64,000 nucleotides of DNA, from assembly GCF_026168105.1 (NCBI RefSeq), contig NZ_LBMW01000004.1, positions 1-64,000 on the forward strand, in the 5' to 3' direction. Shown one piece after another: positions 17,438-24,938 of this stretch; positions within the stretch are counted from its first letter, which is position 1, and each line of letters starts with the position of its first letter. Position numbers and translations under genes: made by a program. The stretch is from Streptomyces hygroscopicus (GTDB taxonomy: Bacteria > Actinomycetota > Actinomycetes > Streptomycetales > Streptomycetaceae). The notes under the pieces were generated by a model, which had not been told where the DNA came from, did no database searches, and saw only the letters and a list, made by a program, of their open reading frames with translations.

Positions 17438-18457
17438 GTGGTTGCGCACGACATCGCCTACGTCGAGCTCTACACCAGAGACAAAGTGTCCACCGTCGAC
17501 TACTTCGTCTCGGCCATGGGCTTCACGCGGGTCGCTGACTCCGTGGAGGTCGACAGGAGTTCGGTGTTGCTTCGTCAGGGGGAGGTGCAACTGGTCGTCA
17601 CCTCCGGCCGGGGTATCTGGAAGTTCCTGGACGAACACGGCGATGGCATCGCTGACATCGCGATGACCTGCGACGACGTGGAGACGAGCGCCGACGCCGC
17701 GGCGGCGGCCGGTGCTCGGGTGACCCGCTCGGCACAGGGCCTTCCCCTCGTGTCGGGGTTCGGCGACGTCTCCCACACCCTCATCCCTGCCGAGGGCCCC
17801 ACGATCGGGCTGCCCGTCGGCCGCAACTGGGTCGCCACAGCGGGGGCGCCCCTGAGGCCGGCGGGCCGGATCCAGCTCCTCGACCATGTCGCGATTTGTC
17901 TGGAAGGGGGCAGCCTGGGGAAGTACGCCGACTTCTACCGCGACGCCTTCGGGCTCTCCCGGTACTCGTCGGAGTATGTCGCCGTCGGTGGGCAGGCGAT
18001 GGACTCCATCGTCGTGCGCAGCGGATCCGGCCGAGTCATCTTCACGCTGGTCGCCCCCGACCCGGGCAAGGACGCCGGCCAGCTCGATGCCTTTCTGGAG
18101 CGCAACGGCGGCCAGGGCGTGCAGCACCTGGCGTTCCTCGTGGAGGAGATCATTCCCGCGGTGCGGGAGTTCCGGGACGCCGGTGTGGACTTCCTCTCCA
18201 CCCCGAGCACGTACTACGACATGCTCACCGAGCGCATCGCCGATCTGCGGGGTGAGATCGACGCACTCAAAGACGCCCAGGTTCTCGCCGATCGCGACGA
18301 GTGGGGCCACCTCCTGCAGCTGTTCACCCGCTCGCCGTACCAGCGCAACACGCTTTTCTTCGAACTCATACAGCGCCGGGGCTCCCGCGGATTCGGCAGC
18401 GCCAACATCCGGGCCCTGTACGAAGCGGTGGAGCGCGACCGGCTGACCGCCGGATGA
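17438..18457 (+). CDS. hmaS: 4-Hydroxymandelate synthase
   Basis: This 339-residue two-barrel Fe(II) dioxygenase converts 4-hydroxyphenylpyruvate to 4-hydroxymandelate, the first step to 4-hydroxyphenylglycine. The facial triad is readable as H150 (LLDHVAI), H230 (VQHLAFL) and E309 (LFFELIQ). All three are offset by exactly 11 from the H161/H241/E320 triad of Amycolatopsis HmaS as I recall it. Its length is that of HmaS rather than the somewhat longer 4-hydroxyphenylpyruvate dioxygenases, and the HmO-HpgT partner settles the assignment. AGGAGG precedes the GTG start. Its stop overlaps the next gene's start (ATGA). Confidence 0.92.
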   Translation: MVAHDIAYVELYTRDKVSTVDYFVSAMGFTRVADSVEVDRSSVLLRQGEVQLVVTSGRGIWKFLDEHGDGIADIAMTCDDVETSADAAAAAGARVTRSAQGLPLVSGFGDVSHTLIPAEGPTIGLPVGRNWVATAGAPLRPAGRIQLLDHVAICLEGGSLGKYADFYRDAFGLSRYSSEYVAVGGQAMDSIVVRSGSGRVIFTLVAPDPGKDAGQLDAFLERNGGQGVQHLAFLVEEIIPAVREFRDAGVDFLSTPSTYYDMLTERIADLRGEIDALKDAQVLADRDEWGHLLQLFTRSPYQRNTLFFELIQRRGSRGFGSANIRALYEAVERDRLTAG

Positions 18458-20883
18458 GCGTCACCGGATCGTCCGCCCGCCTGCTCACCCTGGCCGACTA
18501 CGAGACCAAGGCCCGCCGGAGCTTCGATCCCGGTGTCTGGGACTTCCTGGCGGGAGGCGCGGGACAGGAGCGTACCCTCGCGGCCAATCTGGAGGCGTTC
18601 GGGCGGACGCGGCTGAGACCACGGGTACTGACCGGTCTCGGAGTGCCCGAAACCAAGTCCACGCTCCTGGGCCGTACCTGGTCGCTGCCGGTCGCCGTCG
18701 CGCCCGTGGCCTACCACGCACTGGCTCACCTGGACGGCGAGGTCGCGACGGCCCGCGCCGCCGGGGCGGCCGGTGTCCCGTTCGTCGTCAGCACCTTCGC
18801 AAGCCGGAGCTTCGAGGACATCGCGGAGGCGGCCACGGGTCCGCTCTGGCTCCAGGTGTACTGCTTCCGCGACCGTGCGACGACACGGCGCCTCGTGGAA
18901 CGTGCCGAGCGGGCCGGGTTCGAGGCGCTGGTGCTCACCGTGGACGCCCCCCGGCTCGGACGCCGGCTGCGGGACCTGCGCAATGACTTCAGGCTGCCGC
19001 CGGGTGTGGTGCCGGCCAATCTCGCGGGCGGCGACTACTCCTCGCCCAGCGGCCACGCCCTCACCGAGTTCGATCCGTCGCTCGACTGGTCGGTCATCGA
19101 GTGGCTGCGGTCCATCAGCTCACTCCCCGTGCTGGTCAAGGGAGTTCTGGCTGCCTCTGACGCCCGGCGGGCCGTCGCCGCGGGCGTCGACGGCGTCGTG
19201 GTGTCGAACCACGGCGGCCGGCAGCTGGACGGCGCCCCCGCAACGCTCGACGTGCTCCAGGACATCGCCGTGACGGTCGACGGCGCCTGCCCGGTTCTCG
19301 TCGACGGGGGAGTACGCTGCGGTGCGGACGTTCTGGCGGCCCTGGCCCTGGGCGCCGATGCCGTCCTTCTGGGCCGCCCGGTGCTGTACGGCCTCGCGGT
19401 GGCCGGACAGCAGGGCGTTGCGGACGTCCTGGGCATCGTCACCGAGGAACTGACCGAGGCGATGACGCTCACCGGAACACGTTCGACCAGCGAGGCTACG
19501 CGCCAACTTATATGGAAAGAGGGGGAGTTGGAGCCGTCGTCCGAAACCGCGGCCGACCGTCCGGCCCCGCGGCCCGGGACGCAGCGTGGCCCCGGACTAC
19601 GGAAGGAGGACCTGCACGGCAGTGTCTCCGACCCGGTCCTCGACACCATGAACTTCCTCAACGAGGTCACTCACCGCTATCCCGAGGCGATCTCGTTCGC
19701 TCCGGGCAGGCCGTACGACGGATTCTTCGAGACAGAGCAGATCTTCACGTATCTCCGTCGCTACCTGGACCATCTGGAAGCGGGCGGTGCTTCGCCCGCC
19801 CAGGTTCGCTCGGCACTCTTCCAGTACGGCCCGACCGGCGGCCAGATCCGCGAACTCGTCGCCGAGTCACTGCGCCTGGACGAGGGCATTGATGTGCTGC
19901 CGGAGGCCATCGTGGTCACTGTCGGCGCGCAGGAGGCGATGCTCCTCGCGGTGCGGGCGCTCATCTCCGGTCCGGAGGACGCGCTCCTCGTCTCCAGCCC
20001 CTGCTATGTGGGCATCACCGGCGCCGCCCGTCTGCTCGACGTCGTACCGACCGCGGTCGCGGAAGCCGAGGGCGGATTCCGCTGCACCGACCTTGAGACG
20101 GCCATCCACGCCGAGCGTGCGCGCGGGCGCAGACCCCGAGCCTTCTACGTCGTGCCCGACCACTCGAATCCGTCCGGGACCACCATGTCCCTGGAAGCCC
20201 GTCGGGAGCTCCTCGATCTCGCGGAGCGGGAGGACATCCTGATCCTGGAGGACAGCCCCTATCGCATGGTCAGTCCGGGCGAGCAGTTGCCGACGCTCAA
20301 GTCCCTCGACCGGAGCCGCAGGGTGCTGCACCTCGGCTCGTTCGCCAAGACGCTCTTCCCTGGTGCCCGGATCGGCTTCGCCGTCGCGGACCAACTCGTC
20401 GTCGACGGCGACGGGCGCAGCGGACTCCTTGCGGACGAACTCGCCAAGATCAAGAGCATGGTGACGGTGAACACCTCCCCGGTGAGCCAGGCGGTGGTCG
20501 GGGGCATGCTCGCCGCCGCCGGCGGGCGAGCCTCGGAGTTCACCACCGAGACCGCCGCCTACTACGGCGACGCGATGCGGGTCACCCTGGAGCAACTGGC
20601 GGTCCGCTTCCCGGAGGACGAACAGGCCGAGCTGGGCGTGCGCTGGAACGAGCCCAGCGGCGGTTTCTTCCTCACGGTCACGGTGCCGTTCCGCGCGGAC
20701 AACGCCGCGCTGGTGCGCTCGGCGGAGGAGTTCGGGGTCATCTGGACTCCGATGTCGTACTTCTATCCCGAGGGCGGAGGGGAACACACCCTTCGACTGT
20801 CCGTCAGCTACCTGACGCACACCCAGATCACGGACGGGGTCGCGCGGCTGGCACGGTTCATCAGGGCCCACGCCCGCGCATGA
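18454..20883 (+). CDS. Fused hydroxymandelate oxidase-hydroxyphenylglycine aminotransferase (HmO-HpgT)
   Basis: This single 809-residue protein does the last two steps to 4-hydroxyphenylglycine. Residues about 1-350 are an FMN alpha-hydroxy-acid oxidase (LVKGVL; SNHGGRQLDG with active-site H253) that makes 4-hydroxybenzoylformate. A Pro/Arg/Gly-rich linker of about 40 residues follows. Residues about 395-809 are a fold-type I aminotransferase (DHSNPSGTTM, EDSPYR, SFAKTLFPGAR with PLP lysine K632). In most clusters these are separate genes; I recall a comparable fusion in the enduracidin pathway. Overlap with hmaS by ATGA shows an operon. The 3' end abuts a fragment of an ABC exporter on the other strand. 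Confidence 0.9.
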   Translation: MSVTGSSARLLTLADYETKARRSFDPGVWDFLAGGAGQERTLAANLEAFGRTRLRPRVLTGLGVPETKSTLLGRTWSLPVAVAPVAYHALAHLDGEVATARAAGAAGVPFVVSTFASRSFEDIAEAATGPLWLQVYCFRDRATTRRLVERAERAGFEALVLTVDAPRLGRRLRDLRNDFRLPPGVVPANLAGGDYSSPSGHALTEFDPSLDWSVIEWLRSISSLPVLVKGVLAASDARRAVAAGVDGVVVSNHGGRQLDGAPATLDVLQDIAVTVDGACPVLVDGGVRCGADVLAALALGADAVLLGRPVLYGLAVAGQQGVADVLGIVTEELTEAMTLTGTRSTSEATRQLIWKEGELEPSSETAADRPAPRPGTQRGPGLRKEDLHGSVSDPVLDTMNFLNEVTHRYPEAISFAPGRPYDGFFETEQIFTYLRRYLDHLEAGGASPAQVRSALFQYGPTGGQIRELVAESLRLDEGIDVLPEAIVVTVGAQEAMLLAVRALISGPEDALLVSSPCYVGITGAARLLDVVPTAVAEAEGGFRCTDLETAIHAERARGRRPRAFYVVPDHSNPSGTTMSLEARRELLDLAEREDILILEDSPYRMVSPGEQLPTLKSLDRSRRVLHLGSFAKTLFPGARIGFAVADQLVVDGDGRSGLLADELAKIKSMVTVNTSPVSQAVVGGMLAAAGGRASEFTTETAAYYGDAMRVTLEQLAVRFPEDEQAELGVRWNEPSGGFFLTVTVPFRADNAALVRSAEEFGVIWTPMSYFYPEGGGEHTLRLSVSYLTHTQITDGVARLARFIRAHARA

Positions 20884-20940
20884 GAAGCGTGGTCCCGGAC
20901 GCGTTGAACCGCTCGCGCATCATGCGCAGCAGACGGGTCC
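20882..20940 (-). pseudogene. Fragment of an MsbA-type exporter
   Basis: The reverse strand reads LLRMMRERFNASGTTLL, which aligns with STLMSERFNVAGAML of the exporter at 11.7-13.7 kb (near its residue 230). The flanking codons are not conserved. It lies just downstream of hydrolase copy 2, where the exporter stands relative to copy 1, so it looks like the decayed exporter of the duplicated block. The match is short. Confidence 0.5.
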
Positions 20941-21003
20941 GCGCTCGGCCCTGACCCGGGCGTACCGCCGCACGGTGCCGGGTTCGATCCGCTGACGCGT
21001 GTG

Positions 21004-21807
21004 TCAGTACTTGTCGAGAAATTCGATGATCGCGGCGTTGACGGCGTCGGGGCGCTCCAGATTGCCGAGGTGCCCGCTGTCGGGAATCTCCATCAAGTCG
21101 CAGCCGGGGATGGCGTCGGCCACCTCGGCGACCAGGTGCGGCGGGCAGATCAGGTCGTCGGCGAAGGCGATGGCCCGACAGGGCACGGTGATCCCCCGCA
21201 GAGCCTCACGTCGGTCACCGGTGTGGGAGACCCACGCCTGCCCCTCCGCGGTGGTGTCGTTGCCGGCGGTCAGTTCGAATATCTCCAGCCAGGACGCGAC
21301 GGAGGCGTCGTCGTCCAGCGTCGCCGGGGACAGCATCTCGAGGACCGTTCTGGCTGCCTCGTACTTGGGGGGCAGCCTGATTCCGCTCTCCCGCACCACT
21401 TGTTCCGCCACCTGCAGTGCTCGCCGCGTCGTGTCCGAGCGCGCCCTGGTGGCGAGCAGAACCGCGGAACGGACCAAGTGCGGGCAATCAAGGGCCAGTT
21501 CCTGGGCGATCATGGCGCCCATGGAGGTCCCGACGATGCGGCACGGTCCGAGCTGCAGGGCCTCGATCAGCCCCCTGGTGTCGGCGACCATGTCGGCGAG
21601 CGAGTACTTCCCCTCAGGGGCGTCCGACGCCCCGATGCCCCGGTTGTCGAACACGATCGTCTCGTATCCCGCTTGCTGCAGCGCCGGTGTCTGGTACATC
21701 GTCCAAACGTGGCCCGCGGCTCCCGAGCCCATGATGAGGAGGACGGGCTCCCCACGGCCCGCGCGCTGGTAGGAGAGGCGGATGCCGTTCGTGCTCACGA
21801 AGGGCAT
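21004..21807 (-). CDS. Alpha/beta hydrolase, copy 2
   Basis: This 267-residue paralogue of the hydrolase at 13.7 kb shares the start MPFVS, elbow GTSMGAM, acid region DDLICPPH and end GHLGN. Identity by eye is about 70%. The ATG at 21807 follows GAGGG at 7-bp spacing. As with copy 1 it is divergent from an mbtH gene across a perfect StrR-type operator. The exporter that follows copy 1 is missing here and only a short fragment remains. Two copies may process two different carrier-bound residues, or one may be redundant. Confidence 0.85.
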   Translation of the reverse strand: MPFVSTNGIRLSYQRAGRGEPVLLIMGSGAAGHVWTMYQTPALQQAGYETIVFDNRGIGASDAPEGKYSLADMVADTRGLIEALQLGPCRIVGTSMGAMIAQELALDCPHLVRSAVLLATRARSDTTRRALQVAEQVVRESGIRLPPKYEAARTVLEMLSPATLDDDASVASWLEIFELTAGNDTTAEGQAWVSHTGDRREALRGITVPCRAIAFADDLICPPHLVAEVADAIPGCDLMEIPDSGHLGNLERPDAVNAAIIEFLDKY

Positions 21808-21965
21808 GGCGCGCCCTCGTTGCAGATGATCGTGTGCATGGGGGTCTCCTGATCGACGTAGGGGAGGCGGGAGGACGCGCCGGGGGCCCTTCGGGCTCGC
21901 AGGACCACCATGGCACCGGGCCGTCACGCTGATCAAGACACGCCCGTACGGCCCTGGTCGGGGTC

Positions 21966-21994
21966 GTTCAACTGAGGCATCGCCGCAGTTGAAC
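21966..21994. promoter_or_regulatory. Perfect StrR-type operator, duplicated block
   Basis: GTTCAACTG-N11-CAGTTGAAC has both halves perfect and the same 11-bp spacing as the site at 14780, but a different spacer sequence. It is centred between hydrolase copy 2 and mbtH copy 2. Confidence 0.85.
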
Positions 21995-22035
21995 GCGTAT
22001 CAGGCGGCTTCGCGAACCCGGCGGAGCGGGTGTGG

Positions 22036-22066
22036 TTGACTGGCCGGCCAGGCCCTGGTCCATAGT
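22036..22066 (+). promoter_or_regulatory. Candidate promoter for mbtH copy 2
   Basis: TTGACT-N19-CATAGT is the counterpart of the copy 1 promoter. Sequence after the -10 box also resembles copy 1, consistent with a shared origin. Confidence 0.6.
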
Positions 22067-22196
22067 GGATCTTCAGTGGGGCCGACCGGTGTCCGAGGCA
22101 GCCACCGCACCCGGACGACGGCGTGAGCCGGAACCCCGGCCGCTCGCTGCCCGCCACCGACGCGAACCACATCAAACCCCGAGAGAGGATGACGTG

Positions 22197-22409
22197 GTGA
22201 CGAACCCGTTCGAAGACCCCGATGCCGACTACCTGGTCCTGGTCAACGAGGAGGGCCAGCACTCCCTGTGGCCGGTCTTCGTCGATGTGCCCGACGGCTG
22301 GAAGTCGGTGTTCGGGCAGGCGGGACGGCAGGAGTGCCTCGACTACATCGAGAAGAACTGGACCGACATGCGTCCCAAGAGCCTGATCGCGGCGATGGAG
22401 CAGAAGTAG
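22197..22409 (+). CDS. MbtH-like protein, copy 2
   Basis: These 70 residues begin [16 protein letters not shown] and keep the family signature HSLWP. They differ from copy 1 at only a few positions (for example K for E before SVFG). The second GTG of GTGGTG is chosen as start, 7 bp after GAGAGAGGA. It acts as a chaperone-like partner of adenylation domains. Two near-identical copies in one cluster are unusual and follow from the block duplication. Confidence 0.93.
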   Translation: MTNPFEDPDADYLVLVNEEGQHSLWPVFVDVPDGWKSVFGQAGRQECLDYIEKNWTDMRPKSLIAAMEQK

Positions 22410-22427
22410 CGGCCGTCCTGTGCCACC

Positions 22428-22497
22428 CATGGCTTCGCACCCCGGACCGCACCGGATGCGAAGCCATGTGTGCATCTCAGGGTTGACCCTGAGATGC
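22428..22497 (+). terminator. Two tandem terminator hairpins after mbtH copy 2
   Basis: CATGGCTTCGCA pairs with TGCGAAGCCATG (22428-22468), and GCATCTCAGGGT pairs with ACCCTGAGATGC (22472-22497, two-base loop). Both stems are perfect 12-mers. They separate mbtH from the methyltransferase operon. Confidence 0.8.
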
Positions 22498-22619
22498 CTC
22501 TCCATCTGTGGGTGGATGAGATCCCGATGCGTCGGATGATGTGATGGTAGGCCGAGCTCAGATGGCGTCGCTCCGGAACCGGACGTTCGCCGTGTTCGTG
22601 TTCTATCGAAAGGCTTGTG

Positions 22620-23429
22620 ATGAGCGGCAGGTTGACGCGTCGGGTGCGTGCCTTACCTCTGCGTTCCGGCGGGCGTCCGTCCGCGGGAGCCCGCGTGACC
22701 TCGGTGGCGTCCGGGCTCCGCTGGGCGTCCTCGCGGTGGTCCTTCGTGGAGCAGGAAGTGGCCGGCCTGCGTCAACTCGTGCGGCCGGGAGCCGTGTGCC
22801 TCGACATCGGGGCCGAGTACGGCCTGTACACGTGGAGCCTTTCCGCGCTGGTGGGGCCGTCCGGGCAGGTGCACTGCGTCGAACCGCTGCCAGGCCCTGC
22901 GACGTGGCTGCGAACCACGGCCGCCGCTCTGGGCTGTGACAACGTCATCGTGCACCGTATGGCTCTGGGGGAGCGGGCCCACGAAGGGACGATGAGCCTG
23001 CCGCGGCGGCGCCTGCTTCCGGTGCACGGACGCGCCTATCTCACCGAGGGTGCTTCGGGGCCGGGCCCGAACGTCGAGTTCCCCGTCTCCCGTCCGGTTC
23101 CCACGGCGGTGCGGACGGTGGACGGGTTGTGCCGGCACATGGGGCTGGAGCGGGTCGACTTCATCAAGGCCGATGTCGAAGGGGCGGAGGCGGCCGTGCT
23201 GTCCGGGGCGCGGCGCACGCTGCAGGAGCACCGGCCCGTTCTGCTGCTGGAAATCGAGGACCGTCATCTGGCCAAGTACGACATGAAGTCGAGGGACCTG
23301 GTCGACCGGCTCGCCGACCTCGATTACGACATGTACCGATGGCGCGAGGGGGGTTGGGAGCGCGTGGCGTATGTCACGGACGACTGCCGTAACTACCTGT
23401 TCTCGGCGTCTTCGATTTCCCTCGGCTGA
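22620..23429 (+). CDS. FkbM-family SAM-dependent methyltransferase
   Basis: This is a 269-residue class I methyltransferase of the FkbM family. The SAM loop is CLDIGAEYGLYTW (the family often has DVGANxGxY), followed by HCVEPLP and the family motif DFIKADVEGAEAAVL. FkbM proteins usually O-methylate sugars or polyketide/peptide hydroxyls. The ATG at 22620 follows GAAAGG at 6 bp; an in-frame GTG one codon earlier is possible. It is 16 bp upstream of the glycosyltransferase, so the two probably form an operon that adds and methylates a sugar, or methylates the peptide. The acceptor is unknown. Confidence 0.82.
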   Translation: MSGRLTRRVRALPLRSGGRPSAGARVTSVASGLRWASSRWSFVEQEVAGLRQLVRPGAVCLDIGAEYGLYTWSLSALVGPSGQVHCVEPLPGPATWLRTTAAALGCDNVIVHRMALGERAHEGTMSLPRRRLLPVHGRAYLTEGASGPGPNVEFPVSRPVPTAVRTVDGLCRHMGLERVDFIKADVEGAEAAVLSGARRTLQEHRPVLLLEIEDRHLAKYDMKSRDLVDRLADLDYDMYRWREGGWERVAYVTDDCRNYLFSASSISLG

Positions 23430-23445
23430 AGGATCCGACTCATCC

Positions 23446-24600
23446 ATGGGTTCCACCCTTGTCATCACCAACGACTTCCCGCCCCGTCAGGGAGGGATCG
23501 AGACGTTCGTGCATGCCATGACCACGCGTATGCCGGACGACGACGTCGTGGTCTACACCTCGCACGAGCCCGGCGACACCGCCTACGACGCGACCCTCCC
23601 CTTCCCCGTGGTACGGGACGGTACGCGCACGCTGCTGCCGACCCGCCGTGTCACCAGGAGGGCCGTCGAGATAGCCCGGGCTCATGGCTGCGACCGGGTC
23701 TGGTTCGGGGCGGCGGCGCCCCTGGCCTTGATGGCACCGGCCCTGCGCCGGGAGGGCATCCGACGCATCGTGGCCACCACTCATGGTCATGAGATCTGGT
23801 GGGCCCGGACTCCCGGTGCGCGCGGGATGATGCGCCGGATCGGCAACGGCGTGGACGTCGTCACCTACCTCGGCCAGTACACACGCGACCGGATCGCACC
23901 CGCCCTCGGGCCCCGTGCGCAGCTCAGCCGCCTGGTCCCCGGGGTGGACGCGCAGGTGTACCGGCCCGACGCCGACGCGCGCGACGAACTGCGCGCACAG
24001 CTTGGCCTGCACGGCAAGCGCGTGATCCTCTGCGTGGCGCGCATGGTCCCGCGCAAGGGCCAGGACATGCTCATCCGGGCCCTCCCGCTGATCAGGCGGC
24101 AGGTGCCCGAAGCGGTGCTGCTCGTGGTCGGCAAGGGGCCGGACGAAGCCCGGCTGCGGAAGCTGGCGCGCCGCCACGCCGAGGGCGCGGTCTGGTTCGC
24201 GGGCGGCAAGGCGCACACCGAGACACCGCGGTACTACGCGGCGGCGGACGCCTTCGCCATGCCGTGCCGTACCCGTAAGGCGGGGCTGGAGGCGGAGGGG
24301 CTCGGGATCGTGTTCCTGGAAGCGGCGGCGAGCGGGCTGCCGGTGGTCGTCGGGGACTCCGGCGGCGCCCCGGACACGGTGCTCGACGGCACGACCGGCC
24401 GGGTCGTGGACGGCACCGATGCCACGGCGATTGCCGAGGCGCTGACCGGGATACTGCTCGATACCGACCGGGCCGCGGCGATGGGTACCGCGGGCCGCAC
24501 GTGGGTTCAGGACTCCTGGTCCTGGGACGCCTCCGCCCGCCACCTGATGCAGTTGCTGACACCCGAACACATGCCGGTGGTGACCCCCGCCAAGGAATAG
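23446..24600 (+). CDS. GT4-family (GT-B fold) glycosyltransferase
   Basis: This 384-residue protein has the GT4 N-terminus NDFPPRQGGIETF, the donor-site strand VARMVPRKGQDMLI and the retaining-GT motif EGLGIVFLEAAASGLP. It resembles mannosyltransferases of the PimB type, so a GDP-mannose donor is possible but not proven. The ATG at 23446 is 16 bp after the methyltransferase stop. In context it likely decorates the peptide. A housekeeping lipid mannosylation role is the alternative, since PimB-like enzymes are universal in actinomycetes. Confidence 0.82.
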   Translation: MGSTLVITNDFPPRQGGIETFVHAMTTRMPDDDVVVYTSHEPGDTAYDATLPFPVVRDGTRTLLPTRRVTRRAVEIARAHGCDRVWFGAAAPLALMAPALRREGIRRIVATTHGHEIWWARTPGARGMMRRIGNGVDVVTYLGQYTRDRIAPALGPRAQLSRLVPGVDAQVYRPDADARDELRAQLGLHGKRVILCVARMVPRKGQDMLIRALPLIRRQVPEAVLLVVGKGPDEARLRKLARRHAEGAVWFAGGKAHTETPRYYAAADAFAMPCRTRKAGLEAEGLGIVFLEAAASGLPVVVGDSGGAPDTVLDGTTGRVVDGTDATAIAEALTGILLDTDRAAAMGTAGRTWVQDSWSWDASARHLMQLLTPEHMPVVTPAKE

Positions 24601-24614
24601 CCGAGGGACTGCTT

Positions 24615-24738
24615 CTCGCCCGAACACCTTGTTGGGTTCGGGCGTGGACGGCTCCACGGCCGCGTACGGCCACAGGGTCGCTCCGGTCCGGCGCGGCACG
24701 ATGCCGTCATCGATGAGGGCCTTCACGGGCCGCCGCAC
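24615..24738 (-). pseudogene. Fragment of an MsbA-type exporter N-terminus
   Basis: The reverse strand encodes PVKALIDDGIVPRRTGATLW, which aligns with PLVLKKVIDDGILPGRTATV of the exporter at 11.7 kb. A few codons later NKVF and its DNA (CGAACACCTTGTTG) match a site about 60 residues further on in that exporter, implying an internal deletion. There is no full-length frame. It marks a lost second or third exporter gene. Confidence 0.6.
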
Positions 24739-24750
24739 TTGCCACGAATG

Positions 24751-24783
24751 CCGTCCCGCCGGTTCTCGGACTCGGCGGGACGG
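24751..24783. terminator. Bidirectional terminator
   Basis: CCGTCCCGCC and GGCGGGACGG pair perfectly around a 13-base loop, between the convergent glycosyltransferase and StrR-family genes. The rest of 24784-24938 shows no feature. Confidence 0.7.
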
Positions 24784-24938
24784 TCGCTTGTCGGGGGGAT
24801 TGCGCTGTTGATCTCAAGCATCAGAAAGGTGAGGCGACCGCCCGAGTACGCGCGGGTTCTCATTCCCTCCGTGAGCTGCCGAGGCAATCCGTAACGCGGA
24901 AGCGAGGACCCGGGGCAGGCGAAGTCGACATGCGGTCG

